NCBI RefSeq assembly: GCF_002994745.2
Contig: NC_037088.1
Location: forward strand, 64,374,397-64,438,396
Direction of reading: 5' to 3'
Source: Rosa chinensis
Taxonomy: Eukaryota > Streptophyta > Magnoliopsida > Rosales > Rosaceae
DNA length: 64,000 nucleotides
The notes under the pieces were generated by a model that saw only the letters and a program-made list of their open reading frames with translations, made no database searches and was not told where the DNA came from. Positions 1 through 10,527 of the stretch are shown here, one piece after another. The position numbers and the translations under genes are program-made. The first letter of the stretch is position 1. Each line of letters begins with the position of its first letter.

Positions 1-1195
1 TAGATCATCTTGGCAAATTTTCAGAGCTTCAATCCATGTGGTTGGGCCGGAAATGCTGCTGGACCTCTTACAGGTCCAGTTTTCCGGTTTTGCTTCTGTA
101 GAAAATTAGGCTGATTGTTTGAAGGCCTTCCACTCATATTTTTCTCTGGAACTCTTCATAAGAAATGATCCTTTGGGTGTCTAGAATGGATCTGGAAGGT
201 TTCAGCTCATTTTAATTTCATTTGGTCAGGCGGCCGCTCCTTCTTCTTTGCTTGGCTTGGTTTCTCCTAGCCGGAGTAGGAATATGTGTAAAATTGATCT
301 TTTAGTACATTTCCATTTTCATCTACTCCAATGTACCTTCATCTTTGCTCCCCTTGGTGTTCGCAAGCTCCTCTTTCCATTTATGAGTTCATTTCCACTT
401 TTTAGCTCGGAGGTCCTGAAAATAGAAACTAATAAGAAAAATAGAAACTTTCCTAAACTGAAAATGGAAACTTACTAAAAATGATAAATAGAAACTATAA
501 AAATAGAAAATTTTTACAAATAGGAACTTTCCCAATCAAAGAATGAAAACTTTCCTAAACAGGGTTTTAATAAGGAAATAACGCAAGAAATGTAGGGAAA
601 AACAAGTAAAACATCGCATTAAAATGCTCCTATCATATGCCATCTCTTTTCTTCTCTCTGCCTGCTTTGCACCATTGGCATCACCAACTACAATCGGAGG
701 TCCGAGTTCGACTCGGACTCGGACTCTCGCAACATGTCGGACTCGGCGGCGTTCTTCGAGTTGTTGTGTCAGCGCCAGGAGGGTAAAATATGGGGGTGTT
801 CGTCTTCTTCGAGCTCAAATTGGCGATCGCCCTAATGCCCAAACATCGCCAAGCTTGGCGTCGAGAAATTCGATAATGGCAATGGTGGCCGCTTCTCACA
901 ACCTCATTTACCCAGCCTACAACTTCTCTATCATCGAGTATTTTCATCGCTTTCCCGCGACAACATCACATCTTCAGGTCAAATTTTTTAGTTTTGACTT
1001 CCTTCGAATAGGTATTTCTGGTCTAAACCTCTTGGTGAGCTGTGGAGGTATTTGGATTCGATTGACTATGCGCGAAGAATAGCGTAAGAGCCCACTCTTT
1101 TCGATTAGTTCTGGGAGGACCAGCGGTTGTCATCAGCTGTGATGGTAGGACGCTGTGTTGAAAGGGTGGTGCTTGCACGCTGCACTGTGCAAGCA

Positions 1196-1246
<51 letters not shown>

Positions 1247-1516
1247 GCCCAGAGTAAGAGAGATGGAGAGCTAGGTACCCACAGTAAGAGAAGAGAGAGG
1301 GCTGAGTGCTCATAGTATAAAATTTAAAGCGACAGTTTTACCCCTTAAAATACTACCAGTTGGCACCAAACTAATGGCGTCAATGACGTAGTGTATGCTT
1401 ACTGGTCATTTTTGAAACCTCATGTACCAAAGTTTATGTTTTGGAAATTGATGTGCTGAAATTCGTAGGGATCCATAGTTCAGGACCACTTACCAAATTT
1501 TTCCCTAAAAAATAAG

Positions 1517-1551
<35 letters not shown>

Positions 1552-1740
1552 CATATCCAAAATGTTAAAATATATCTTAGGGCTATGATTTAGCCTTGAC
1601 GGGTTGGAGACAATTGATGTTAGATTAATGAATAGTACAAAATTCAAGGCTATTTTTAGCCCTTTGGGTTGGAGATGGCCTTAAATTTTAAGGATTGGCT
1701 ATTACATGCAGTAGCTAGTCTAAATACAGTGCAGTTTGGT
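1..1740. other. Non-coding left edge with simple repeats
   Basis: I see no convincing gene here. A moderately GC-rich stretch (about 650-960) has a short open frame starting at an ATG near 735, but no recognisable domain and no clear splice pattern. It could be a 5' exon remnant. A (GA)n tract lies at 1199-1242 and a (TA)n tract at 1520-1551. The segment about 1565-1690 ends in a 'GGTTGGAGATGGCC' motif, which resembles the end of a common plant MITE, but I could not pair it with a second end. Confidence 0.5.
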
Positions 1741-2420
1741 AAAGTAATGATGCTTATATGGGCAATTTGGAAGAATAGAAATACTTAAGTGTGGGAGGGT
1801 GTCAAACAACACCCCTGTGATTTTGTTTTATTGTCGTTGGGTTGGCTAGCAGAATTCTCAAAAGAAAATGCAACTGGACAGCAACCAAGAGTACAACGTC
1901 AGGGATCGGTAGCACCTATGCAGGGTTGGTTCAAATGTAATACTGATGGATCCTTCTTATCACAAACTGGCAGAGGAGGTGGTGGCTTAATTTTCCATGA
2001 TGAAATTGGCTACTTCAAGGCTGCAGCTACCAAACCAGTTAGGCACCTCACTTCTCCCTTCCACGCGGAGTTGTTTGCACTGAATGAGGAGTAAAGCTCG
2101 TTGAATTCTTACACTATGAGCGGGTTGTCTTTGAAACGGATTGTCTAGTCTTGGCTCAGGCTATGCACCAAGAAGAAGAAGACTTTTCTAAGGTGAGTTT
2201 TCTTTTAGAAGATGTCAAGAACAATATCAGAAGACATGTTGATTACAAAGTAGCTTATGCACCTCGTGAAGAAAATAAAATAGCTCCTAATTTAGTTAAT
2301 CAAGCACTATGTAATAGTGATAGCCAAACTTGATTTGGAATTGCTCCCGAAAGTATAAGGGATGTCATTCTAAACGAGTGTACTCGTTAATTGTTTCAAT
2401 AAAATTCCTTTTCAAAAAAA
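1741..2420 (+). mobile_element. Degenerate LINE 3' end (RNase H domain) with poly(A)
   Basis: Two frames together read as the RNase H-like domain found at the C-terminus of plant non-LTR retrotransposon polyproteins. Frame one (1789-2094) holds the strand-1 Asp context 'GWFKCNTDGSF' and a Glu in 'FHAELFAL'. Frame two (2151-2333) continues with the expected '..VAYAPREENKIAPNLVNQAL' region. A frameshift and stop separate them near 2094-2150, so the copy is dead. The 3' part ends in an AATAAA-like signal and an A-run at 2413-2420, directly followed by the tRNA-like array. Confidence 0.8.
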
Positions 2421-3249
2421 GAGTCGAACCCTGAAAATTAAGAAAGTATATCCCATTGCTCTACCAATTGAGCTACATCCCCAACTTAAAATATTAATAT
2501 ATTTTTTCTGTAAATATAATAGGTTTTAGAGTTCTTGACTACTTGACTTGCATAGTCAATTGAAGATTTGCATGATTACCAAAAAGTAAAATGTGATGCA
2601 TAGTCATATCCTATTGCTTTACCAATTGAGTTACATCCCCAATTTGGTTATTAACGAGATCTTAACGATTGACAAATCCTTTAGAAACACAAGGAAAAAA
2701 ATAAAATAATGGAGACGCAAGGAGTCGAACCCTAATAAATAAGAAAGCGTATCCCATTGCTCTACCAATGGAGCTACATCCCCAACATGGAATAGTAATA
2801 CATATTTTTTGTACATATAATAAGTTTTAGTGTTCTTGACTACTTGACTTGCATAGTCAATTGAAGATTTGAATAGTTACAAGAAAGTAAAATGTGATGC
2901 ATAGTCATATCCTATGGCTTTACCAATTGAGCTACATCTCCGATTTGGTCATTAACAAGATCTTAACGGTTGACAAATTCTTTAGAAATACTAGAAAAAA
3001 TAAAATTTGATTTCAAAACAAAAAAAAAAATTAACGAAGAAGTAAGGAGTCAAACCCTGATAAATAAGAAAGCGTATCCCATTTCTCTACCAATTGAGCT
3101 ACATCCCCAATTTGAAATATTAATATATATTTTCTGTACATATAATAAGTATTAGAGTTATTCAAAAAAAAAAAGTATTAGAGTTCTTGACTGCTTGACT
3201 TGCATAGTCAATTGAAGATTTGAATGGTTACAAGAAAGTAAAATGTGAT

Positions 3250-3300
3250 GCATAGTCATATCCTATTGCTTTACCAGTTGAGCTACATCTCCGATTTGGT
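3250..3300 (-). other. Second tRNA 5'-half-like motif of the array unit (example)
   Basis: Between neighbouring 73-bp cores lies a second sequence that reads on the minus strand as GGAGATGTAGCTCAACTGG, followed by AAAGC and AATAGGATATG. This matches the core through the acceptor 5' strand, D arm and start of the anticodon arm, then diverges; no B box follows. It recurs once per unit, for example near 2600-2645, 2895-2945, 3575-3615, 4245-4300 and 4590-4640. Each monomer therefore looks like a full tRNA-like module plus a half module. Confidence 0.75.
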
Positions 3301-3384
3301 TATTAACGAGATCTTAACGATTGACAAATTCATTAGAAACACAAGGAAAAAAATAAAAATTTCTTTCAAAAAAAATAAATTAAT

Positions 3385-3457
3385 GGAGACGCAAGGAGTC
3401 GAACCCTGATAAATAAGAAAGCGTATCCCATTGCTCTACCAATTGAGCTACATCCCC
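3385..3457 (-). other. Representative tRNA-like core with Pol III signals
   Basis: Read on the minus strand the core folds as a 73-nt tRNA. The 7-bp acceptor stem GGGGATG/CGTCTCC has two wobbles. The D arm is GCTC/GAGC around a loop with GG, and the T arm CAGGG/CCTTG encloses the canonical TTCGACT loop. The anticodon arm is weak: ATGGG/TTCTT has one mismatch and two wobbles. Its loop ATACGCT would give anticodon ACG, but bases 32 (A) and 37 (C) are atypical. The A box TAGCTCAATTGG and B box GGTTCGACTCC fit the Pol III consensus exactly. T-runs follow the 3' end, and a TATA-rich leader with CAA precedes the start. I call it tRNA-like because of the anticodon arm. A tRNA pseudogene or SINE-type relic is the alternative. 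Confidence 0.8.
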
Positions 3458-6400
3458 AACTTGGAATATTAATATATATATTTTCTACATATAATAAGTT
3501 TTAGTGTTCTTGACTACTTGACTTGCATAGTAAATTGAAGATTTTAATGGTTACAAGAAAATAAAATGTGATGCATAGTCATATCCTATGGCTTCACCAA
3601 TTGAGCTACATCTCTGATTTGGTTGTTAATGAGATCTTAACGGTTGACAAATTCTTTAGAAACACTAGAAAAATAAAAATTGCTTTAAAAAAAACAAAAT
3701 TAATGGAGACGCAAGGAGTCGAACCCTGATAAATAAGAAAGCGTATCCCATTGCTCTACCAATTGAGCTACATCCCCAATTTGAAATATTAATATATATT
3801 TTATGTACATATAATAAGTATTAGAGTTCTTGACTGCTTGACTAGCATACTCAACTGAAGATTTGCATGGTTAATTACAACTTACAAGAAAGTAAAATGT
3901 GATGCATAGTCATATCCTTTTGCTTTACCAATTGAGCTACATATCCGATTTGGTTATTAACGAGATCTTAACATTTGACAAATTCTTTAGAAACACAAGG
4001 AAAAAAAAAATCTTTCAAAAAAAAAATTAATGGAGACGCAAAGAGTTGAACCCTGATAAATAAGAAAGCGTTGAACCCTGATAAATAAGAAAGCGTATCA
4101 CATTGCTCTACCAATTGAGCTACATCCCCAACTTGGGATATTAATATATATTTTTTGTACATATAATAAGTTTTAGTGTTCTTGACTGCTTGACTTGCAT
4201 GGTCAATTGAAGATTTGAATGGTTACAAGAAAGTAAAATGTGATGCATAGTCATATCCTATGGCTTTATCAATTGAGCTACATCTCCGATTTGGTTATTA
4301 ACGAGATCTTAACGGTTGACAAATTCTTTAGAAACACTAGAAAAAATAAAATTTGCTTTCAAAAAAAAAAAAATTAACGGAGAAGTACGGAGTCAAACCC
4401 TGATAAATAAGAAAGCGTATCCCATTGCTCTACCAATTGAGCTACATCCCCAATTTGAAATATTAATATATATTTTCTGTACATATAATAAGTATTAGAA
4501 TTATTCGAAGAAAAAAAATGTATTAGAGTTCTTGACTGCTTGACTTGCATAGTCAATTGAAGATTTGAATGGTTACAAGAAAGTAAAATGTGATGCATAG
4601 TCGTATCCTACTGCTTTACCAGTTGAGCTTCATCTCCGATTTGGTTATTAACGAGATCTTAACGATTGACAAATTCATTAGAAACACAAGGAAAAAAATA
4701 AAAATTTCTTTCAAAAAAAAATAAATTAATGGAGACGCAAGGAGTCGAACCCTGATAAATAAGAAAGCGTATCCCATTGCTCTACCAATTGAGCTACATC
4801 CCCAACTTGGAATATTAATATATATTTTTTCTACATATAATAAGTTTTAGTGTTCTTGACTACTTGACTTGCATAGTAAATTGAAGATTTTAATGGTTAC
4901 AAGAAAATAAAATGTGATGCATAGTCATATCCTATGGCTTCACCAATTGAGCTATATCTCTGATTTGGTTGTTAATGAGATCTTAACGGTTGACAAATTC
5001 TTTAGAAACACTAGAAAAATAAAAATTGCTTTAAAAAAATAAAAATTAATGGAGACGCAAGGAGTCGAACCCTGATAAATAAGAAAGCGTATCCCATTGC
5101 TCTACCAATTGAGCTACATCGGTACATCCCCAATTTGAAATATTAATATATATTTTATGTACATATAATAAGTATTAGAGTTCTTGACTGCTTGACTTGC
5201 ATACTCAATTGAAGATTTGCATGGTTACAACTTACAAGAAAGTAAAATGTGATGCATAGTCATATCCTTTTGCTTTACCAATTGTGCTACATCTCTGATT
5301 TGGTTATTAACGAGATCTTAATGTTTGACAAATTCTTTAGAAACACAAGGAAAAAAAAAATTAATGGAAACGCAAGGAGTCGAACCCTGATAAATAAGAA
5401 AGCGTATCCCATTGCTCTACTAATTGAGCTATATCCCCAACTTGGAATATTAATGTATATTTTTTGTACATATAATAAGTTTTAGTGTTCTTGACTGCTT
5501 GACTTGCATGTTCAATTGAAGATTTGAATGGTTACAAGAAAGTAAAATGTGATGCATAGTCATATCCTATGGCTTTATCAATTGCGCTACATCTCCGATT
5601 TAATTATTAACGAGATCTTAACGGTTGACAAATTCTTTAGAAACACTAGAAAAAATAAAATTTGCTTTCAAAAAAAAAAATTAACAGAGAAGTAAGGAGT
5701 CAAACCCTGATAAATAAGAAAGCGTATCCCATTGCTCTACCAATTGAGCTACATCCCCAATTTGAAATATTAATATATATTTTCTGTACATATAATAAGT
5801 ATTAGAGTTATTCAAACAAAAAAAATGTATTAGAGTTCTTGACTGCTTGACTTGCATAGTCAATTGAAGATTTGAATGGTTACAAGAAAGTAAAATGTGA
5901 TGCATAGTCATATCCTATTGCTTTACCAGTTGAGCTACATCTCCGATTTGGTTATTAACGAGATCTTAACGATTGACAAATTCATTAGAAACACAAGGAA
6001 AAACATAAAATTTTCTTTCAAAAATAAATAAATTAATGGAGACGCAAGGAGTCGAACCCTGATAAATAAGAAAGCGTATCCCATTGCTCTACCAATTGAG
6101 CTACATCCCCAACTTGGAATATTAATATATATTCTTTCTACATATAATAAGTTTTAGTGTTCTTGACTACTTGACTTGCATAGTAAATTGAAGATTTGAA
6201 TGGTTACAAGAAAGTAAAATGTGATGCATAGTCATATCCTATGGATTTACCAATTGAGCTACATCTCCGATTTGGTTGTTAAGGAGATCTTAACGGTTGA
6301 CAAATTCTTTAGAAACACTAGAAAAATGAAAATTGCTTTAAAAAAAAAAAAAATTAATGGAGACGCAAGGAGTCGAACCCTGATAAATAAGAAAGCGTAT

Positions 6401-7532
6401 CCCATTGCTCTACCAATTGAGCTACATCCCCAATTTGAAATATTAATATATATTTTATGTACATATAATAAGTATTAGAGTTCTTGACTGCTTGACTTGC
6501 ATACTCAATTGAAGATTTGCATGGTTACAACTTACAAGAAAGTAAAATGTGATGCATAGTCATATCCTTTTGCTTTACCAATTGTGCTACATATCTCCGA
6601 TTTGGTTGTTAAGGAGATCTTAACGGTTGACAAATTCTTTAGAAACGCTTGAAAAATAAAAATTGCTTTAAAAAAAAAAATTAATGGAGACGCAAGGAGT
6701 CGAACCCTGATAAATAAGAAAGCATATCCCATTGCTCTACCAATTGAGCTACATCCCCAACTTGGAATATTAATATATATTTTTTGTACATATAATAAGT
6801 TTTAGTGTTCTTGACTGCTTTACTTGCATGGTCAATTGAAGATTTGAATGGTTACAAGAAAGTAAAATGTGATGCATAGTCATATCCTATGGCTTTATCA
6901 ATTGAGCTACATCTCCGATTTGGTTATTAACGAGATCTTAACGGTTGACAAATTCTTTAGAAACACTAGAAAAAATAAACATTGCTTAAAAAAAAAAAAA
7001 TAATGGAGAAACAAGGAGTCGAACCCCGATAAATAAGAAAGCGTATCCCATTGCTCTACCAATTGAGCTACATCCCCAATTTGAAATATTAATATATATT
7101 TTATGTACATATAATAAGCATTAGAGTTTTTGACTGCTTGACTTGCATACTCAATTGAAGATTTGCATGGTTACAACTTACAAGAAAGTAAAATGTAATG
7201 TATAGTCATATCCTATTGCTTTACCAATTGAGCTACATCTCCGATTTTGTTATTAACGAGATCTTAACGGTTGACAAATTGTTTAGAAACACAAGACAAA
7301 ATAATATTTCCTGTCAAAAAAGAAATAATAATATTAGTTGAACCCTGATAAATAAGAAAGCATATCCCATTGCTCTACAATTGAGCTACATCCCCAACTT
7401 GAAACTTTTATACTTTTAATCACAATTTATATCTCAATGATGTACGAATAGTTTATAGTGATAAAAATAAGAAAAGAGATAAAGGAGTAATTTCGTAACT
7501 ATAATAAATTGTCAACTATCAAAAGTGTGTGT

Positions 7533-8672
7533 GCTTGATGTTATCACCTTGTTGGGTCATGATCTCTCCAATCCCAAGATTTTGTTTGGGCTCCTGCAGC
7601 AGATGGATCTTTCTCCATTAAATCTGCTACTTGGCTCCAATATAATTCTAATTTCCATAGTCAGACTTCCATTCCGAACAAAATGTGGAAGCTTAATCTT
7701 CCCCCGAAAGTTAAAATTTTTGCTTGGTTGTTTTTTAGGGGAAGACTGAAAACCAGGGCTTACATTGCTCGTTATAATCATGCTATGGTATCTTCTTGTG
7801 CTTTTTGTGGATCAGGTTTGGAAGACTGCAACCATCTCTTCTATTCCTGTTCTTTTGCTAGTCAAATATGGAGTTTGGTGCCCAAGTTACCTTCTCCTAC
7901 AAGATTTTCCAATCTCTCGGACTGGATTTTCCATCTGTTCGATAAAGAATCCTGTACCACCATCGAAGATTGTATTTTGTTGTGTTGGCAAATTTGGGGG
8001 GCAAGAAACAACTTCATTTTCAACAATTCTCTTGCTTCCCCAAATAGCATCACTCTCTTGACTGCCTCAGTCAGCTACAACTATAGAAGAAACAATCAGC
8101 CTGCTTCAAAAACAGTTTCTTTGTCAGTCGATCCTATCATATGGAATCCTCCTCCAGTTGGTTTCTTTAAACTCAACTTTGATGTTTCGGTTAAAGATCA
8201 CAACAAGGCTGCTGCGGGATTCATTATTAGGTACTCTAATGGGAGACCTATCCTGGTTGGATCCCGTAAGCTTGGCGTCACTTTAGTTCCTATTGCGGAA
8301 GGTTGTGCTCTCAAAGATGGCCTTCTTCAGGCTCTTCGTCATAACATCACAAAAATTCAGGTGGAAGGTGACTCGCTTCTTATTATCAACTACATTAAAA
8401 AAGTTTGTGCCACTCCTTGGAGAATCAGATCCTTGATCGCCGATATTAGCTGCCTTGCTGTGAAGTTTGATGCTGTTTTCTTCTCTCATGTCTTTTGCGA
8501 GACCAATTTTGTTGCGGATGTTATCACCTCGTTGGGTTATGATCTCTCCAATCCCAAGATTTGGTTCAATTCCATTCCGGCTGTTGCCTCGTTCGCGTTG
8601 CTTCTGGATTCTGCTAGCCTTGGGTGTCCGAGAGGTTTCTTGTTGTAATTCATTTTCTTCTCAAAAGAAAAA
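7533..8672 (+). mobile_element. LINE 3' fragment (zf-RVT plus RNase H), with rearranged 5' junction
   Basis: The long open frame from about 7581 to the stop at 8648 encodes the C-terminal part of a plant LINE polyprotein. It starts in the zf-RVT region ('DGSFSIKSATW', then Cys and His residues in 'CAFCGSGLEDCNHLFYSC'). The RNase H domain follows, with the acidic residues in 'FDVSV', 'AEGCAL', 'VEGDSLLI' and 'VADVI'. An A-rich stretch follows the stop. Reverse transcriptase and endonuclease are absent, so this is a 5'-truncated copy. Bases 7533-7578 repeat about 46 bp of the element's own RNase H region (8517-8565), so the 5' junction is a rearrangement and not a simple truncation. Confidence 0.9.
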
Positions 8673-8673
8673 A

Positions 8674-8757
8674 ACAGGTGTGTATGCTTGTTAGAATTAA
8701 TAGTGGTAGCAACGACAGGTGTGTACACTTGTTAGAATTTATAGTGGTAGCAACGAA
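8674..8757 (+). repeat. Tandem duplication of about 40 bp
   Basis: The segment 'AGGTGTGTATGCTTGTTAGA...GTAGCAACGA' occurs twice head to tail with a few substitutions, just downstream of the LINE fragment. Confidence 0.85.
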
Positions 8758-10089
8758 TAAGAACATCATCTTAGAGTTCTCGGGTCTATGACTTGAATTA
8801 TCAAATTTCATCTTACGGTTTCGTTTACTAATTTTTCTTTGCTATGATATGAAAATGTCTTATGGCCAAAAGTATATTTCCTTCACCTCATCTGACACCT
8901 CCCTCCCCACCAGAAAAAGATCGAATACCCAATGGCACTTCTCCGAAATCAAATTGCTTGCAATGCCAGCAACCCAAAAGCGTAAGCTTCTGGCACCCTT
9001 TGGAAATGTCAAAGCTTTTCTTCACTCTGGCCAATGAGGCCTAAAATTTTAACGAGTAAACTATTCTGGATTCCTGGAATGGGAGTGCAATCATACTTTT
9101 GTAATGGTCAATCTCGAAGTTTACCAATAAGTGTTAACTTTGGGAGCAAGGCTTGAGTGATGGCTACACTTGCTCTCAATCGAGATGATGATTACATTGC
9201 TTCTTTCTGCTTTTATTAGTCTTCTAGGGCATGGGTCCTCTTCAATAATCTCAGTGCTAGATTGAGTAACAAGTACGGTTGGCATGTCATGTTTCATGTT
9301 TGTATAGCTTCGAACTGAGAATTGGTAGGCCAGAAGGCACTGCAAAGTTGATATGTGACAACTAATCTTCCACTCTCTATCCATGAATACACTATACGGG
9401 TAGATTCGTGAATTATTCTTCACAAGATGAGGTATAGTTTATGCTGCCCTGTGTTTACCATCTTCATCGCACATATATAGTATTACTAAAGTCATTAGTC
9501 GAACACTTTCTCTTAGTTGTTTTACACGCTTATCATCTCTATAGCACATCATGTTATTGAACATGTGTATTTCGGACATTTTAACCAAAAAAAAATGATA
9601 TGTAGGTAATTAGACAAAAGAGATAAATTGTAACATAAATGATCGAATAAATATGAGATAAAAAAAAACCCTATCATTAGAGGAAACGACACAACAATTT
9701 CAATAAGAGTAAAATTCAAACCGACTTAACCAAAATACCTGATGATTATTTAACCAACTATTGTTCTCAACACATTATAAATTTGTTATTTAGAACAAAA
9801 CTATTATTGCATATTAACTTTGGAGTGTCTCAATAGACCAAATAATTCATCAAGATCCCCTAATCGTCCAATATTTGATATTCTTTTCACTAGACCTCCA
9901 ATAATGGTTTCAAGATGTACATGTCTATATAATTATACAATCAAGCACTTGCTACATAATGTTGTTTGAAACTGATTTTTCTGAAATTAAATATTTCTTA
10001 TCAAAAATAAAAAGAAAATATAAATTTGCCTGAACTCTGAAGTGCTACTCACTTCTACTCTACTACTGAACCGCATCGCGTAACTCTCA
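8758..10089. other. Intergenic, no gene seen
   Basis: AT-rich sequence between the LINE fragment and the beta-tubulin promoter. Short open frames show no family signature. I see no inverted-repeat element here. Confidence 0.5.
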
Positions 10090-10113
10090 CCCCCCCCCCC
10101 CCCCCCCCCCCCC
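10090..10113. repeat. 24-nt poly-C run upstream of beta-tubulin
   Basis: An uninterrupted run of 24 C lies about 415 bp before the tubulin start codon. The minus strand is a 24-G run able in principle to form a G-quadruplex. The true length is unreliable in assemblies. Confidence 0.9.
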
Positions 10114-10391
10114 AAAAGCGCGTGACTCAAAATATCCTAACCGTTTCAAACGCGTCAGTTAGCTCATCTATTGCACTCACACCAAACTTTCCTTACACCC
10201 CAACATCAAACCGTCCAATCAGCTTGACTCCATTCCAGTCAACTCATCCAACGCTTCAGATCCAATCCAACCCCTGCTGGCACCGTAACCGATCCCGCCT
10301 TAATAGCCACCGAACCTATCAGGTTTGATTTTTCAAAATTTAAATTCCCACCTCAAATTAACGGCGCCGTCAAATCCCACCATCAACTCCA

Positions 10392-10404
10392 CCCACTATA
10401 AAAG
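10392..10404 (+). promoter_or_regulatory. TATA box of beta-tubulin gene
   Basis: CTATAAAAG lies about 130 bp before the ATG and is followed by a CT-rich leader typical of highly expressed plant genes. The distance fits transcription starting near 10425-10435. Confidence 0.7.
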
Positions 10405-10527
10405 CCCTCAACTCACCCTTCATCTTCCAAAATCCAGACCCTCTCTCATTTCTCTCTGAGAATTTGAGAACCTTCTTCTTCTTCTTGTTCTTGTTTCTGA
10501 AACCCTAGTTTTCCAGTCGCATTCAAA

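Larger units (their letters stand above)
2421..7395 (-). repeat. Tandem array of tRNA-like units (about 16 copies, period about 325 bp)
   Basis: The same 73-bp tRNA-like core, read on the minus strand, recurs with core ends near 2421-2483, 2711-2783, 3037-3108, 3385-3457, 3705-3777, 4032-4129, 4379-4451, 4731-4803, 5051-5131, 5366-5438, 5686-5758, 6038-6110, 6359-6431, 6686-6758, 7005-7077 and 7336-7395. Spacing is 290-352 bp. Each unit also carries a second, shorter tRNA 5'-half-like motif. Cores at 3385, 3705, 4731, 6038 and 6359 look identical by eye, while A-runs and spacers vary. The first and last copies are the most eroded, as expected at array edges. The open frames these repeats create are by-products of the tRNA-like sequence and not genes. 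Confidence 0.95.

Noticed and set aside
624..1082. 152-codon frame near the left edge
   Set aside because: Low-complexity Arg/Ser composition, no domain, and no splice context I could support.
1127..1315. Frame with (ER)n repeat, and similar frames at 48823-49038
   Set aside because: Direct translations of GA/CT microsatellites.
3968..7110. Repeated minus-strand frames reading 'GDVAQLVEQWDTLSYLSGF'
   Set aside because: They are translations of the tRNA-like cores and vary only with the repeat; not proteins.
2421..7395. Calling the units functional tRNA-Arg(ACG) genes
   Set aside because: The anticodon stem has a mismatch and two wobbles, and loop positions 32 and 37 are atypical; tRNA-like is safer.
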